The position numbers and the translations under genes were made by a program. The notes beneath the pieces are model-generated. The model worked only from the letters and a program-made list of their open reading frames with translations, was not told the origin of the DNA and searched no databases. From Micromonospora sicca (lineage in GTDB: Bacteria > Actinomycetota > Actinomycetes > Mycobacteriales > Micromonosporaceae), in assembly GCF_003172935.1 (NCBI RefSeq), contig NZ_QGKS01000235.1, positions 19,100 to 83,099 on the forward strand: a stretch of DNA of 64,000 nucleotides, read 5' to 3'. Positions 19,257-28,675 of this stretch are shown one piece after another. Numbering within the stretch: position 1 is the first letter of the stretch; every line of letters starts with the position of its first letter.

Positions 19257-20201
19257 GTGCCGTACGCCGATCTCAGCTTCGAGCAGTGGAACGACCTGTC
19301 TGACGGCGTTGCCCGCCGGATGGCCTGCGAGATCGCGGATCGACACGACCTGACCGTCGTGGGCCTAAAGCACACGGCGTACGCGGAGCGGTCGCACCGG
19401 GTGGCGCTGTTCGACCGTGACGGGATGCGGTTCGCTCTCGTACCCGGCGGACGGCCGGCTCTCGGCTACGACGCGGCCCGATTCCAGCCCGTTCCGGACC
19501 AGGCCGCCAGCTACGCCGACAGCGCCAGCGAGTACGGCCTTCCTCCGCTGGCCGAGTACGTCGACGCGATGACCTCGCCGGTACGCAGCGCCGAGATGGC
19601 GGCGATACTGATCGCGGTGGAAGCGTTCGACCCGTGCGAGATTCCGCTGGCGCCGGACAACCCTCGGGTACTCGAACTCGTCGCGTCGACCGGGGATCGG
19701 CTCGACGGGGTGAGCACACTCCGATCTGGTGGTGGGCTGACGGTGGAGTTCGACCGCACTGGGCAGGTAGCGCGGGCCCGAGCGACCCGGGAGGTCGCCT
19801 ACGACGAGGCCATGGCCGGGCTCGCAAGCATCGGCTTGCGGACGACCACTGAGGATCAGTGGGAGTGGGCGCGTGGAGCTGGCGCGACAACCCTGTTCCG
19901 CTGGGGCGATGACTGCCCCAACGACGGTTACCCGTTCGACTACAAGACTGGTCCGCACCGGCAGAAGAACCTGTGGGGTTTGGCGATCGGGCAGGATCCC
20001 TACCGGCACGAGGCGACGACCGACCGCACCATTGTGTGCGGCGGCGATGGCGGCGGCGCCACGTGTGGCGGCAGCGGCTTCTTCCTGGGCTGGCTCACCC
20101 TGGCGACCGCCTACCGGGACAAGGATTTCGGCCATTGGCTGGCCTCTGACGACGGGTACGCCGACGAGATCCTGACCCGGCCCGTCATCGAGCTGAATTG
20201 A
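19257..20201 (+). CDS. formylglycine-generating-enzyme-like (SUMF1/FGE-sulfatase fold) protein
   Basis: 314 aa from GTG 19257 (VPYADLSFEQWNDLSDGVAR). I preferred this start because the upstream in-frame sequence belongs to a different fragment. The N-terminal two thirds are unfamiliar. The C-terminal third has the SUMF1/FGE-like pattern: a WEWARGAGATTLFRWGDD block, then NLWGLAIGQDPY and CGGDGGGATCGGSGFFLGW before a C-terminal RPVIEL. FGE-fold proteins include sulfatase-activating enzymes and ligand-binding or oxidase variants. No active-site Cys pair is certain, so I assign no reaction. The 110-aa gene starts 13 bp after its stop. Confidence 0.55.
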   Translation: MPYADLSFEQWNDLSDGVARRMACEIADRHDLTVVGLKHTAYAERSHRVALFDRDGMRFALVPGGRPALGYDAARFQPVPDQAASYADSASEYGLPPLAEYVDAMTSPVRSAEMAAILIAVEAFDPCEIPLAPDNPRVLELVASTGDRLDGVSTLRSGGGLTVEFDRTGQVARARATREVAYDEAMAGLASIGLRTTTEDQWEWARGAGATTLFRWGDDCPNDGYPFDYKTGPHRQKNLWGLAIGQDPYRHEATTDRTIVCGGDGGGATCGGSGFFLGWLTLATAYRDKDFGHWLASDDGYADEILTRPVIELN

Positions 20202-20214
20202 GGAGCGCCGCACA

Positions 20215-20547
20215 GTGGACGACCGGACCCGCGGGCTCCTCGACGCTGCCGTACGGGAACAGTTCGATGCCCATGGGCGGGTCCTGCCGCCGTGGCGGGC
20301 GTACCCGCAGATCGAGCGGTTCAGCATCGGCTGGCGCATGGGTGACGGCGAGTGGCATCTGATGGTGTGGTGGCATTGGTGGGAGTCTGCGCCCATGGAC
20401 GAGGGGGAGAGGATTGCGTACTTCCAGGTCGATGATCCGCCGCGCGAGTGGCTGGACTGGGCCGCGCACCAGCTATGGCCGGATGTGGACTTCGGCGAGG
20501 CGGGCGTACGCCGCCTGGCCGAGCACGGGATCGGCGCTGCATGCTGA
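20215..20547 (+). CDS. small hypothetical protein
   Basis: 110 aa from GTG 20215 with GAGGAG 8 bp upstream. Trp-rich (EWHLMVWWHWWESAP) with a conserved-looking DDPPREWLDWAAHQLWP. It lies 13 bp after the FGE-like gene and overlaps the HAD gene start by 7 bp, so the three are probably one operon. I do not recognise the family. Confidence 0.6.
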   Translation: MDDRTRGLLDAAVREQFDAHGRVLPPWRAYPQIERFSIGWRMGDGEWHLMVWWHWWESAPMDEGERIAYFQVDDPPREWLDWAAHQLWPDVDFGEAGVRRLAEHGIGAAC

Positions 20548-21014
20548 CTGATCGTCCGCTGCTGTTCCTCGACGTGGACGGGACGCTTCTGCCCTTCGGC
20601 GGCGCCGCGAGCCCGATGGGCGATGACGCCAACCCTCTGTTGGCAGGTCTCGACGCCGAGCACGGCCCTCGGCTTGCTGCGTTGCCTTGTGATCTCGTGT
20701 GGGCTACGACCTGGATGCACGACGCGAACGAGGTGCTCGCACCACGGCTCGGCCTACCCCAGCTGCCGGTCGTCGACTGGCCAGACGACGAAGACGACGG
20801 CGGTCGGCTGCACTGGAAAACGCGCCGCCTCGTCGAGTGGGCCACAGGACGCCGGTTCGCCTGGGTGGACGACGAGATCACCGACGCCGACCGGACGTGG
20901 GTAGCAGTGAACCACAGCGCTTCCGCTCTCCTGCACCGCGTAGACCCACGTCGCGGCCTCACCGGCGCGGACTACCAAGCCGTCGCGCAATGGCTGAACG
21001 AGGAGGATCTATAA
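20541..21014 (+). CDS. HAD-superfamily small hydrolase-like protein
   Basis: 157 aa from ATG 20541, overlapping the previous stop by 7 bp. Motif I is LLFLDVDGTLLPFG (nucleophile Asp of DxD). TTWMHDAN fits the motif II region (Thr-Thr-Trp), and FAWVDDEITDADRTWV fits motif IV with paired Asp. Small actinobacterial HAD proteins of this layout are common and of unknown substrate. It is the last gene of the 19.3-21.0 kb operon. Confidence 0.7.
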   Translation: MLTDRPLLFLDVDGTLLPFGGAASPMGDDANPLLAGLDAEHGPRLAALPCDLVWATTWMHDANEVLAPRLGLPQLPVVDWPDDEDDGGRLHWKTRRLVEWATGRRFAWVDDEITDADRTWVAVNHSASALLHRVDPRRGLTGADYQAVAQWLNEEDL

Positions 21015-21231
21015 CGCAATCCCGATTCGATGACCGAATGGACACTGCGGACAGGGCATCCAACGGTCAGCACAATTGCAGGTCGGCAGCGACTCTGGGC
21101 ATGTAGTTGGGGTTCAACTCGGGCCACCGACACGAACTCCCATGCCTACGGTGGGCGGGCCGCGATGGGTAGGCGCACGTCGTTCTCTTGGTGCCGGGAA
21201 GTCCCGACGGTGGGGGAGCGGGGCGCGGTGA

Positions 21232-21476
21232 GACCCTGGCGACGTCGGCATGCCCCCGTTTACCCCCCGAAAACCCCCGCCTGCGGCTGACAAACAGTGA
21301 CAAGAAACGATCATTGCCTGGTCGTGTCTGTGCAGCTCGGCGCCAATTCCCGACAGTCAATGACAAGGTCGAGGTGGCTACGGTTGGTAACAAGGGGTCT
21401 TGACAACCAATGACAAGCCCTGAACGGCGATGCTCGACAAGAGGTTCTCCTGGGTTCAAATCTCCTCGTTCCCCAC
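21232..21476. repeat. diverged direct repeat, copy 1: possible integrase arm sites plus tRNA-3'-like core
   Basis: From GTTTACCCCCCGAAAACC (about 21258) this copy holds AGTGACAAG, AATGACAAG (twice) and CGACAAG, then GGTAACAAGGGG, and ends with TGGGTTCAAATCTCC followed by TCGTTCCCCA. The same elements in the same order and spacing occur at 29017-29241 on the same strand. TGACAAG repeats beside a T-loop-like core resemble arm-type sites of tyrosine integrases at an att site. The T-stem has two mismatches, so this is not an intact tRNA. No gene is supported in 21015-21626. Confidence 0.55.
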
Positions 21477-21626
21477 GAGAACCTAATGCTGAAACGGCGG
21501 ATACGTCGGTCGAGGAGTCTACTACGAGCGAGCCCTCCCGCCGACTACGCTTTAGCCGGCCGCATCATGCTCCTCTATCCACGGCCGGGGGAGCCCTGTA
21601 CCTGCCGAGAATGCCATCTGGGCAGC

Positions 21627-22724
21627 TCAGGCGGCGTGCTCGTATTCGTGAAGGACACCACCGAGGCGGTCACGCCGGTGGATGTTCAGCCGGACGAGTT
21701 GGTCCGGGTCGGTGATCGGTTCGGGCAGCGGCTTCAGCGGCCGGACATTCGCGATCCCCTGATGCGGGCGGTGTAGGTTGTAGAACCGCTCGTACTCCCG
21801 CAGCGCATGCAGTAGATGCCGCTGGTTCCAGATCAGTGTGCGGTTCAGCAGTTCGCGGCGGCAGGTCCGCACCCAGCGTTCCATGATCGCGTTCATGCGG
21901 GGCACTTGGATACCGCTGGGCACGACCGTGATGCCGGCGTCGGACAGGATCGCGTCGAACGTGCCCGGATACTTGCCGTCCCGGTCCCGGATCAAGTACT
22001 TGACCTTGCAGCCGGCGTCTTCGAGATCCATCACGAGGTTGCGTGCCGCCTGGCAGACCCAGGCGGCGGTCGGGTGCGCCGTGACGCCCAGGACCCGGAT
22101 CCGGCGGCTGGCGTGTTCGATCACCGTCAGGATGTACATCCGCGCTCCGGTCAGCGTCACGGTCTCGATGAAGTCGGCGGCCAGCAGCGCTTCGGCTTGG
22201 GAACGCAGGAAGTCCGTCCAGGTGGTGGCGGCCCGATCGGGTGCGGGGTCGATCCCGGCCTCGCGCAGGATCTCCCAGACGGTGGACGGGGCGACCTTGA
22301 TCCCGAGCGTGAGCAGCTCCCCATGCACCCTCAGATACCCCCAGCTACCGTTCTCCCTCGCCAGGCGCAGTACCAGGGCCCGGATCGACCGCAGCGTGCG
22401 GGGCCGGCCGCGTCGCCTGGGCCGCGACACCGCGGCGTGGCGGCGCGCGATCAGGTCACGGTGCCACTTGAGGACTGTGTCGGGCCGGACCAGCAGTCGC
22501 AGGCGCCGCAGGGTCGGCCTCGGCAGCGGGTGCAGCAACGCGGAAAGCCACGCCCGATCGACCGGCTCGAACCGGACCTGCTGCCCGTCGAGTTGGCGCT
22601 GCAACACCGCGAGCTGGTGGCGCAACGACAGGATCTCGATGTCCTTATCGTGGTCGCCGCAAGGCAGCAGTCGCAGCAACGTCAACGCGTTCGTGATACC
22701 CAGGTACGCCAGTCGCAGCAGCAT
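21627..22724 (-). CDS. IS transposase with rve/integrase core (365 aa)
   Basis: Intact 365-aa frame: N-terminal helical region, an HTH_29-like segment near LRRLRLLVRPDTVLKWHRDL, a GRPRTLRSIRALVLRLAREN block, then the DDE core with ADFIETVTL (first Asp), YLIRDRDGKYPGTF (second Asp) and NAIMERWVRTCRRE (Glu). It ends with a conserved HRPHQGIANVRPL. It is about 70 % alike by eye to the frameshifted copy at 37706-38802. I could not find convincing terminal repeats, so element ends are undefined. Confidence 0.85.
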   Translation of the reverse strand: MLLRLAYLGITNALTLLRLLPCGDHDKDIEILSLRHQLAVLQRQLDGQQVRFEPVDRAWLSALLHPLPRPTLRRLRLLVRPDTVLKWHRDLIARRHAAVSRPRRRGRPRTLRSIRALVLRLARENGSWGYLRVHGELLTLGIKVAPSTVWEILREAGIDPAPDRAATTWTDFLRSQAEALLAADFIETVTLTGARMYILTVIEHASRRIRVLGVTAHPTAAWVCQAARNLVMDLEDAGCKVKYLIRDRDGKYPGTFDAILSDAGITVVPSGIQVPRMNAIMERWVRTCRRELLNRTLIWNQRHLLHALREYERFYNLHRPHQGIANVRPLKPLPEPITDPDQLVRLNIHRRDRLGGVLHEYEHAA

Positions 22725-22779
22725 GAGTCGGCATCATCGCGTAGTCATCGGTGACGATGGGCAGGGGTGACGCCCTCGA

Positions 22780-22995
22780 TCAGGCCAAGGTCGGGCCCGG
22801 ACTCCTGCGACCCGCACGGATGCCTTTCTCGACAGGTACAGGGTCGGTCACCAGCGCGGTCAGCTCGCTCGCGCTCGGTGGTGTGTCGCCGAACGGCGAG
22901 GGCACCCATCCCCACAATCCCACAATGCCCGCGACGGTGAGTAGGAGCAGGCCGCTCCGCAGCAGCAGGAGCGGCTTCGCTGACAGTACCTGCAA
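22780..22995 (-). pseudogene. possible remnant of a small membrane protein
   Basis: 71 codons from a TTG with a hydrophobic segment (LLLRSGLLLLTVAGIVGLWG) and a short tail, squeezed between an IS transposase and the 790-aa gene. It is probably the remains of a gene cut by the IS. No family is recognised and it may be non-coding. Confidence 0.25.
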
Positions 22996-23043
22996 AGGGT
23001 AGACGGGCGAATCCTGAACTCGGCGGCCTCGGGGCCGCTGGCG

Positions 23044-25416
23044 TCAGCCGGTGGCCGCCGTCGCGGTGAACAACAGTTCGGCGACGCTGCCAGCGAAGTC
23101 GGGCAGCATGTGGGCAGCTAGCACCCAGGCTTCCGGGTTGTCGTCCACCGTGGACTCTATTGCGAGCCTTAGTGCGGCCAGCCCTTCCTGCTGGCCCTCG
23201 TCCTTAACGAGTGTCAGCATCGTTAGCGCCTGGGCCGCCGGACGCCCGTGGGCGAACACGTCCGACCAGCTCAACTGGCCGGCCGCGATGAGCTTTGGCA
23301 CCGCCTCGCGGTCGACCGGGATCTGGGCGAGCAGATCGGCTGGCGGCTCGCCGCGGTTCAGCCCGGCCTCGAGCGTTGTGGCGAACGCAGTACGGAACCA
23401 CTGCGGGCATCCCGGCCTGGTACACAGGGCCGCGAGAATGTCGTCGGGGAACGGCCGCTCGGCGTGCTCGTCGCGGATGGCCTTCCAGTTCCAGTCGTGG
23501 GTCTCCCGCAGGGAAGCCGAGCTCGGGCTCGTTACGCCGTGCAGGAGGGCGAGCTGCGCGGCGACCGTCTCGCCGCGTGTCACCTCGTCTTCCAGCCGGC
23601 TGAGCATCTCGGGCTCCGGTCCGGCGACGCGCTTGATCACGGCCGCGGACAGCAACCGGCCCTGGAAGGTGGCCGGCCCGTTGGTGACGGCGAGCAGCTT
23701 GTCGACTGCGGCGCGGCCGTGCCGCCGCCAGAGGTTCACCACCAGCCGCAGCTGCGGGATCTCGCCGTAGACTAGCCGGTATCGCGGGATGTGTAGCTGC
23801 AGGTCGAGGTCGACACAGTCGATCGCGTCGCGGGCGTGGTACGGCGACAGTCCGCTGCCGCCCCGGTACGCCAGGAGGTGTTCACGCAACGCCGGATCGA
23901 GGGGGAGCGACCCGGTGTTTCCGAAGGGTCGCTGTGACAGGATCCGCTTCCGCAGGTGCCAGCTGAGGTTGGTGGCCCGGAACAGCTGGTTGTTGACCAC
24001 CGGGTCGTCGCAGGTGGCGAGCCGGTCAATGGCGGCCGCGTCGAGGTCGCGCCGGGTGGACAGGGACCGGCGCAGGGCGGGGTTGGGGCTGGCGAGCGCC
24101 GCGTCGAGCCACTCGTCGCGCCACTGGCCGCGGCTGAGCAGGTCGAAGATCGTGTGGTCGTCGACGTGGTCGAACAGGGCGAGGTGGGTGTCGGTCGGTG
24201 CGGCGTCGAGGAGGGCGAGGAACGCCGCCCGTATCCCGTTGACCGTCTTGCGCTCGCAGACATCGGGGATCGGCTTCGCGTCGGGCCACGCCGTCGGCGG
24301 CCGTCCGGTGGGCTCCTCGGTCAGGAGGTCCACGCTGGACCCTCGGTGGCCCTTCAACCGGGCACGTAGCACCCGCCATCGGTCCGCATCGGCACCGAGC
24401 CGGTCGGCCACCAGCGTCCGCAGCTCCTCGAGAACAACCCGGTGCCGGTGCAGCGCCTCGAGCACCACAGGTGCGGGGGAAGCCCGGAGCAGTGCGTCGG
24501 CAGGCAGCCCGGCCTTGACCGCCTCGTCGGCCCGCCGTTTTGCGACCGCGGTGGTGTGCCGGGCCGGCAGCGGTGCCGCGAGCAGAAGAACACTGTGACG
24601 GGCGGCCGTGACGACAGCGAGCGGATGGGTGGCGAACAGCGCTAGATGCACGTCTTCCGGGCAGTCCGGCCGCCGCGCTAGCAGGATCGTCGCCTCCTCT
24701 CTGAATGGCTCGGAACCGTGGGCGGCGAGGATCTGGTCCCAGTCAAGCTCCGACCTCAGGCCCAGCTGGTCGACGTCCGCCTGGTCGCGCAGCTCCTCGA
24801 TCGCACCGGCCGTTCCCTCGGCCTCGGCGACCAGCCGCGCCAGCGACGCACGGTCGATACCCAACGACGTCCCGGCCCGCTCGGCAATGGAAAGCAGCAC
24901 CGGATCGTCGAGCGATGCGCCCGCGTCTACAACGGACAGCAAGCCGCGGAGCAGCTCGGCCCGCGTCAGCTCCTTGCCCGAAACCGCGAACGCGTGGGTG
25001 ATCAGGCCAGGGAACGGGCTGACCACCGTCGCCCGCACCTGGTCGGGTTTCGTCACGGTGAGCATCGTGGTGACAAGGCCGGCCCAGGCGGGATCGTCGG
25101 GCCGCCCGGCGGCGAACACCGCGCGCCGGTCGCGCAGTCCCCAGAAGGAGATCGCGCGGCTGGCCACCTCGGCGTTGCCGGTCGCGGCGAGCCGCTGACG
25201 CAGGTCGGCGTGCCGGTCGGCGGTCGGATCGACAGAGCGGGCCATGGCCTCGATCAACTGCGGCCGCCCCGACGCCAGCATCGCGTCGAACAGTTCGGCC
25301 GGAAGCTGGGGAGCGGACCGGGCGACCTCGTCGAGCCGGTCGCCCAGCGCCGACACCAGGCGCTGCCACGGCTGCTGCCCCGCCGCGCGCAGCAGCCAGA
25401 CGAGCGGTGCGGCCAT
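23044..25416 (-). CDS. 790-aa helical-repeat protein, third gene of the VWA-AAA operon
   Basis: ATG 25416 overlaps the AAA gene stop as TGATG. I rejected the longer upstream frame because it only shadows the AAA gene. The protein has no signal peptide or membrane segment. It is rich in short helical motifs around 'D/R-P-x-x-P...L' (ARRPDCPEDVHLALFATHPL, ASPNPALRRSLSTRRDL, CDDPVVNNQLFRATNLS, CTRPGCPQWFRTAFATT), resembling HEAT or leucine-rich-variant repeats. No catalytic motif is visible. In MoxR-VWA systems a third, variable protein is often the target adaptor or effector; its constant linkage here fits that, but the role is inferred. Confidence 0.65.
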   Translation of the reverse strand: MAAPLVWLLRAAGQQPWQRLVSALGDRLDEVARSAPQLPAELFDAMLASGRPQLIEAMARSVDPTADRHADLRQRLAATGNAEVASRAISFWGLRDRRAVFAAGRPDDPAWAGLVTTMLTVTKPDQVRATVVSPFPGLITHAFAVSGKELTRAELLRGLLSVVDAGASLDDPVLLSIAERAGTSLGIDRASLARLVAEAEGTAGAIEELRDQADVDQLGLRSELDWDQILAAHGSEPFREEATILLARRPDCPEDVHLALFATHPLAVVTAARHSVLLLAAPLPARHTTAVAKRRADEAVKAGLPADALLRASPAPVVLEALHRHRVVLEELRTLVADRLGADADRWRVLRARLKGHRGSSVDLLTEEPTGRPPTAWPDAKPIPDVCERKTVNGIRAAFLALLDAAPTDTHLALFDHVDDHTIFDLLSRGQWRDEWLDAALASPNPALRRSLSTRRDLDAAAIDRLATCDDPVVNNQLFRATNLSWHLRKRILSQRPFGNTGSLPLDPALREHLLAYRGGSGLSPYHARDAIDCVDLDLQLHIPRYRLVYGEIPQLRLVVNLWRRHGRAAVDKLLAVTNGPATFQGRLLSAAVIKRVAGPEPEMLSRLEDEVTRGETVAAQLALLHGVTSPSSASLRETHDWNWKAIRDEHAERPFPDDILAALCTRPGCPQWFRTAFATTLEAGLNRGEPPADLLAQIPVDREAVPKLIAAGQLSWSDVFAHGRPAAQALTMLTLVKDEGQQEGLAALRLAIESTVDDNPEAWVLAAHMLPDFAGSVAELLFTATAATG

Positions 25417-27275
25417 CAGCCGGCCTGCAATCGGGCCATGCGCGCCACGGCCTCGACCCACACCTGTTGCTTCTCGGGCACCTGCCCGACCAGGTAGGTG
25501 GCCCGCAGCTTCGGGGGCAGGTACCGCAGCAGGCGGGCCACGACGTCGAGGTGTTCGCGCAGCTGCGACGCCTCGGCGTTGGCGAGGATCTGGTGCACCA
25601 GGTCGGAGTCGCCGGTACCCTCGGTACTCTGCTCCGCTGCCGCGCGCAGGCGCTTCTCCCACAGGTCGACCTCGGCTGCGAGGTCACCCAGGCCGGTGGA
25701 CGGCCGCCCCTCCAGCCGAGCCTCCAGGCCGGTCAGCGGCACCGGGGCGAACTCGCCGTCGCCGAGGTAGATCAGCGCCGACTGCAGCGGCAGCTTCTGG
25801 CAGTGCAGCTTGATCAGCCGCTCCAGGGTGCGCTTGCTGACCCAGGCCCGGCCCTCATCGTCGATGTCGTTCTTCCACCACTCCAGGACCACCTCGGCGG
25901 TAGGCCCGTAGGTGTCGACCAGCCACTGGTTGGCGGGGATGTCGTCGGGCGCGACCTCGTAGCTGATCGTGAACCGGCTGGCCTGGGCCAGGTTGTTACT
26001 GGCCACGAGGAGCTTGCGGCCGAGGTGGTACGGCGGGTTCTGCAACGCCACCTGGGCGCGCAGGCCGTCGATGGGCCGCCCGGCCAGCGTCCACTCCTGG
26101 GTCACCTCCATCAACTTCGCGAAGGTCGCCTTGTCTTTCGGCCGGTTGTACTCGTCCCACACCAGCACCTTCGGCTCGTCGCCGAGCAAGCTGCGGGTGA
26201 GCAGCGAGCTCAGGGTGCCGTCGGCCACCGGAACCGGGACGCACAGATCCTCGATGTTCGTGACCGGCAGGGAGAAATATACCGGCTCGCGGCCGATCTC
26301 CTCCCGCACTACGTGCCGGGTGATTTCCGTCTTGCCGCAGCCGGGCGGGCCCTGCAGCAGCACCGCCCACCGGCGCCGGATCGCCGCGCGGAGGATGCGC
26401 CGCACCGGGTCGGCGACGCTGGCCCGGTTGGGCACGCCGAGCGCCCGGGCGAACTGGTCGAGGATGTCGTCAGTGCGGTCGGGCCCGGGGGAGCCGTCGG
26501 CGCGCTGATCGGCGAGCACCAGCCGAGTGCCGTTGACCAGCGGCAGCCCCCACCGCACCGGAAAGTCCTCGATGGCGCAGTCGATGATGTGCTGAACCGT
26601 GCGCGGCGACAGCAGGCGCCGCAGGTGCGGGCTCAGCCGCGCCCAGGCCAGGAACAAGTCGGACAGGTCACGGCCGGGGTACCGCTCGGACAGGTGCCGC
26701 CGCCACGACGTGTCGTTGGCGCCGACGCGGATGGTGGCCATCCGGTCGAGTACGGCCAGGTCGTTGCGGCGGGTGCCGACCTCCGAGGCCGACTCGTTGT
26801 CGGTGAGGAAGACGCCCACGCAGCCGAGCGCGCGCAGGTCGTGCTCACCGAGCGTCCAATTGCAGGCGACCTGCATGAGCTGCGATTGGATCGTGTCGCC
26901 CGCCTGCAGCGAGTCGTCGATCACCAGCACGAACTTCCGCGGGTGCGACAGCTGGTCCAGAATTAGCTGTTGCAGCGCCAGCTCACCGGTGCGCGGGTCG
27001 CGCACGGGTGCGTTCACCAGTAGGTCGTCGGGCGTGAGGTTGGCCGCGGGAACCAGCACCACGTCGATGCCTGGGTACCGCTTCGGGATGTAGCTCAGGA
27101 ACGTCGACGTCTTCCCGATGCCGTGGTCGCCGAACACCTGCCCGGTCTGCCCGGCCGCGATCATTCCGTCGATGAACCGCTCCAGAGCTGAAGGTTCATC
27201 GGGCGCGGCCTTCGTGCGTGGCTCACGCTTGTCGCGCGGCTCAATCTGGACGCGCGTGCGCCGGGCCGCCGCCAT
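25416..27275 (-). CDS. dual-AAA MoxR-like ATPase, second gene of the operon
   Basis: 619 aa from ATG 27275, which overlaps the VWA stop as TGATG. Two P-loop modules are present. The first has GDHGIGKTS (Lys 55) with Walker B KFVLVIDDSLQ. The second has QGPPGCGKTEITR (Lys about 315) with Walker B VLVWDEYNRP and sensor KLLVASNN. The second module is MoxR-like; the first is more divergent. A C-terminal helical region follows. MoxR ATPases form rings that remodel clients with a VWA cofactor, and both genes are coupled here. Two AAA modules in one chain is unusual for a housekeeping MoxR and typical of conflict-type systems. Confidence 0.75.
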   Translation of the reverse strand: MAAARRTRVQIEPRDKREPRTKAAPDEPSALERFIDGMIAAGQTGQVFGDHGIGKTSTFLSYIPKRYPGIDVVLVPAANLTPDDLLVNAPVRDPRTGELALQQLILDQLSHPRKFVLVIDDSLQAGDTIQSQLMQVACNWTLGEHDLRALGCVGVFLTDNESASEVGTRRNDLAVLDRMATIRVGANDTSWRRHLSERYPGRDLSDLFLAWARLSPHLRRLLSPRTVQHIIDCAIEDFPVRWGLPLVNGTRLVLADQRADGSPGPDRTDDILDQFARALGVPNRASVADPVRRILRAAIRRRWAVLLQGPPGCGKTEITRHVVREEIGREPVYFSLPVTNIEDLCVPVPVADGTLSSLLTRSLLGDEPKVLVWDEYNRPKDKATFAKLMEVTQEWTLAGRPIDGLRAQVALQNPPYHLGRKLLVASNNLAQASRFTISYEVAPDDIPANQWLVDTYGPTAEVVLEWWKNDIDDEGRAWVSKRTLERLIKLHCQKLPLQSALIYLGDGEFAPVPLTGLEARLEGRPSTGLGDLAAEVDLWEKRLRAAAEQSTEGTGDSDLVHQILANAEASQLREHLDVVARLLRYLPPKLRATYLVGQVPEKQQVWVEAVARMARLQAG

Positions 27276-28675
27276 CAGCGCTCTCCCGTCTGGACGCGGT
27301 GGCAGGCCATCGGCGGATCGGCCCGCTCCGGCCAGGTGTCGCCGCCATCCGTGATCAGCCAGATCCACTTTTCCGGCTCACGGGGTTTCACCGGCGCCGC
27401 GTGCCCGTCGGTCACCATGATCACGGCGTCGGGGCTCCCCTCCACCTCCCGGTCGCCGACCTTGAGCCGCCCTTCGGCGTAGTCGACGACGTTCTGGAAG
27501 TTGGTTCCGCCGCCGCCCAGCACGCGTTCGCCCGGCTTGAACGGCATCACCTCGCCGTCGAAGCTCAGCCACTGCGCGTTGACCCCGTCGGTCTGCCCGA
27601 CGAGCCTGGTCAACCACTCGACCACGTGGTCGGGCATCGACCCGGAGGTGTCGAACGCCACCAACACGAGCTTCTCCCGCTCCATTCCCCGCCGCAGCAG
27701 CATCGGCTCGTGACCCAGCGACAACAGCACCGCGCCGAGCTTCTTCGGGTAGACCAGCCGCTCGCCGTCGCGTAGTCGCGACGCGAGCACGTCGACCAGC
27801 CAGCGCTTCCACCAGTCGACCCGGCGGGTCTTCGGCGTCTCGCCGCGCAGCGCGGCCAGCCCGAGTAACCCCCAGATCGCCTCTAGCCGGTCGTCGGCGC
27901 CGCCGCACCGGGCGGCCAGGTCGAGTAGTTCCTGCCGGGCCGCCGCGTTTCCCGCGTGCGCGCGCCGGGCCACCTCGGCCAGGACCTCGGCGACGACCTT
28001 CGCCACCGTGTCGTCGTCGAGCGGGATCTCACCGTCGGCGCCGAGGCCCAGGCTCAGCAGCAGGTGCAGGCACGGCACCGGACGCACGATCGGCTCGGCC
28101 ATCCGCCGCAGCTCGCTGTAGACGCCGAAGTCGGTCTCTACGAACTGGTTGTAGTTGAGCGGATCGAGGCCCTGCCCGGCCAGGTCGTCCCGGTACCGCT
28201 CGTACACCTCGCGCGGATCGATCCCGACCGGCTCACCGGCCCGCGTCGGCAGCCGCTGGACACCCAACCGCCGCATCGCGACGTGGTTGACGGTGACCTC
28301 GGTGGCGATGGTGAACACCGGATCGGCGCGCAGTTCCGGCTCGGTGTGCAGGTGCCGCTGGATGAGGTGCCGCGCCTCGTGGAACAGGACGAACTTGACC
28401 CCGTCGAGCCCGATGTCGACGAAGAACTCCGGGTTGAACAGGAGTGAGCATACGCCGTCACCCGTGGCCGTGACCGCCGCGGTCTCGACCGCGGTGGTGG
28501 GAATGTGGTGGTGACACTTCGTGTAGAGCCATGACCCGATGACGCTGTTGCCCACGCCGAAGTCGAACAGAGCGGCCTCCTTGAGCCGCGCCGCCTCCGC
28601 CGTCGTCTCCTCGTCGGCGTCGTTGAGCGCCCGCAGCCGCCGCCGGTCGGCCAGGTCGACGAAGAAGGCTCTCAC
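27275..28675 (-). CDS. DUF2201-type metallopeptidase-like + VWA protein, first gene of the operon
   Basis: 466 aa from GTG 28675. The N-terminal half is a putative metallopeptidase region with HEARH (99-103), which keeps HExxH, followed by LIQRHLH. The C-terminal half is a VWA domain with MIDAS FDTSGSM near residue 340 and IMVTDG later. This architecture matches DUF2201 (VWA-like with N-terminal peptidase-like part), which pairs with MoxR ATPases. It heads a three-gene coupled operon (VWA, dual AAA, 790-aa protein) and is divergent from the TPR-PIN gene, with about 860 bp between them. Confidence 0.8.
   Translation of the reverse strand: MRAFFVDLADRRRLRALNDADEETTAEAARLKEAALFDFGVGNSVIGSWLYTKCHHHIPTTAVETAAVTATGDGVCSLLFNPEFFVDIGLDGVKFVLFHEARHLIQRHLHTEPELRADPVFTIATEVTVNHVAMRRLGVQRLPTRAGEPVGIDPREVYERYRDDLAGQGLDPLNYNQFVETDFGVYSELRRMAEPIVRPVPCLHLLLSLGLGADGEIPLDDDTVAKVVAEVLAEVARRAHAGNAAARQELLDLAARCGGADDRLEAIWGLLGLAALRGETPKTRRVDWWKRWLVDVLASRLRDGERLVYPKKLGAVLLSLGHEPMLLRRGMEREKLVLVAFDTSGSMPDHVVEWLTRLVGQTDGVNAQWLSFDGEVMPFKPGERVLGGGGTNFQNVVDYAEGRLKVGDREVEGSPDAVIMVTDGHAAPVKPREPEKWIWLITDGGDTWPERADPPMACHRVQTGER

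Noticed and set aside
21450..21476. tRNA gene at the first repeat core
   Set aside because: Only a T-loop-like and acceptor-like end is present, the T-stem has two mismatches and no D- or anticodon arm precedes it.
22754..22790. terminal inverted repeat of the 21.6-22.7 kb IS
   Set aside because: Only six bases (CCTGCC) matched the other end; not convincing.
25407..26966. 519-codon plus-strand frame across the AAA ATPase
   Set aside because: No domain signals; it mirrors the minus-strand ATPase codons with G/C at third positions.
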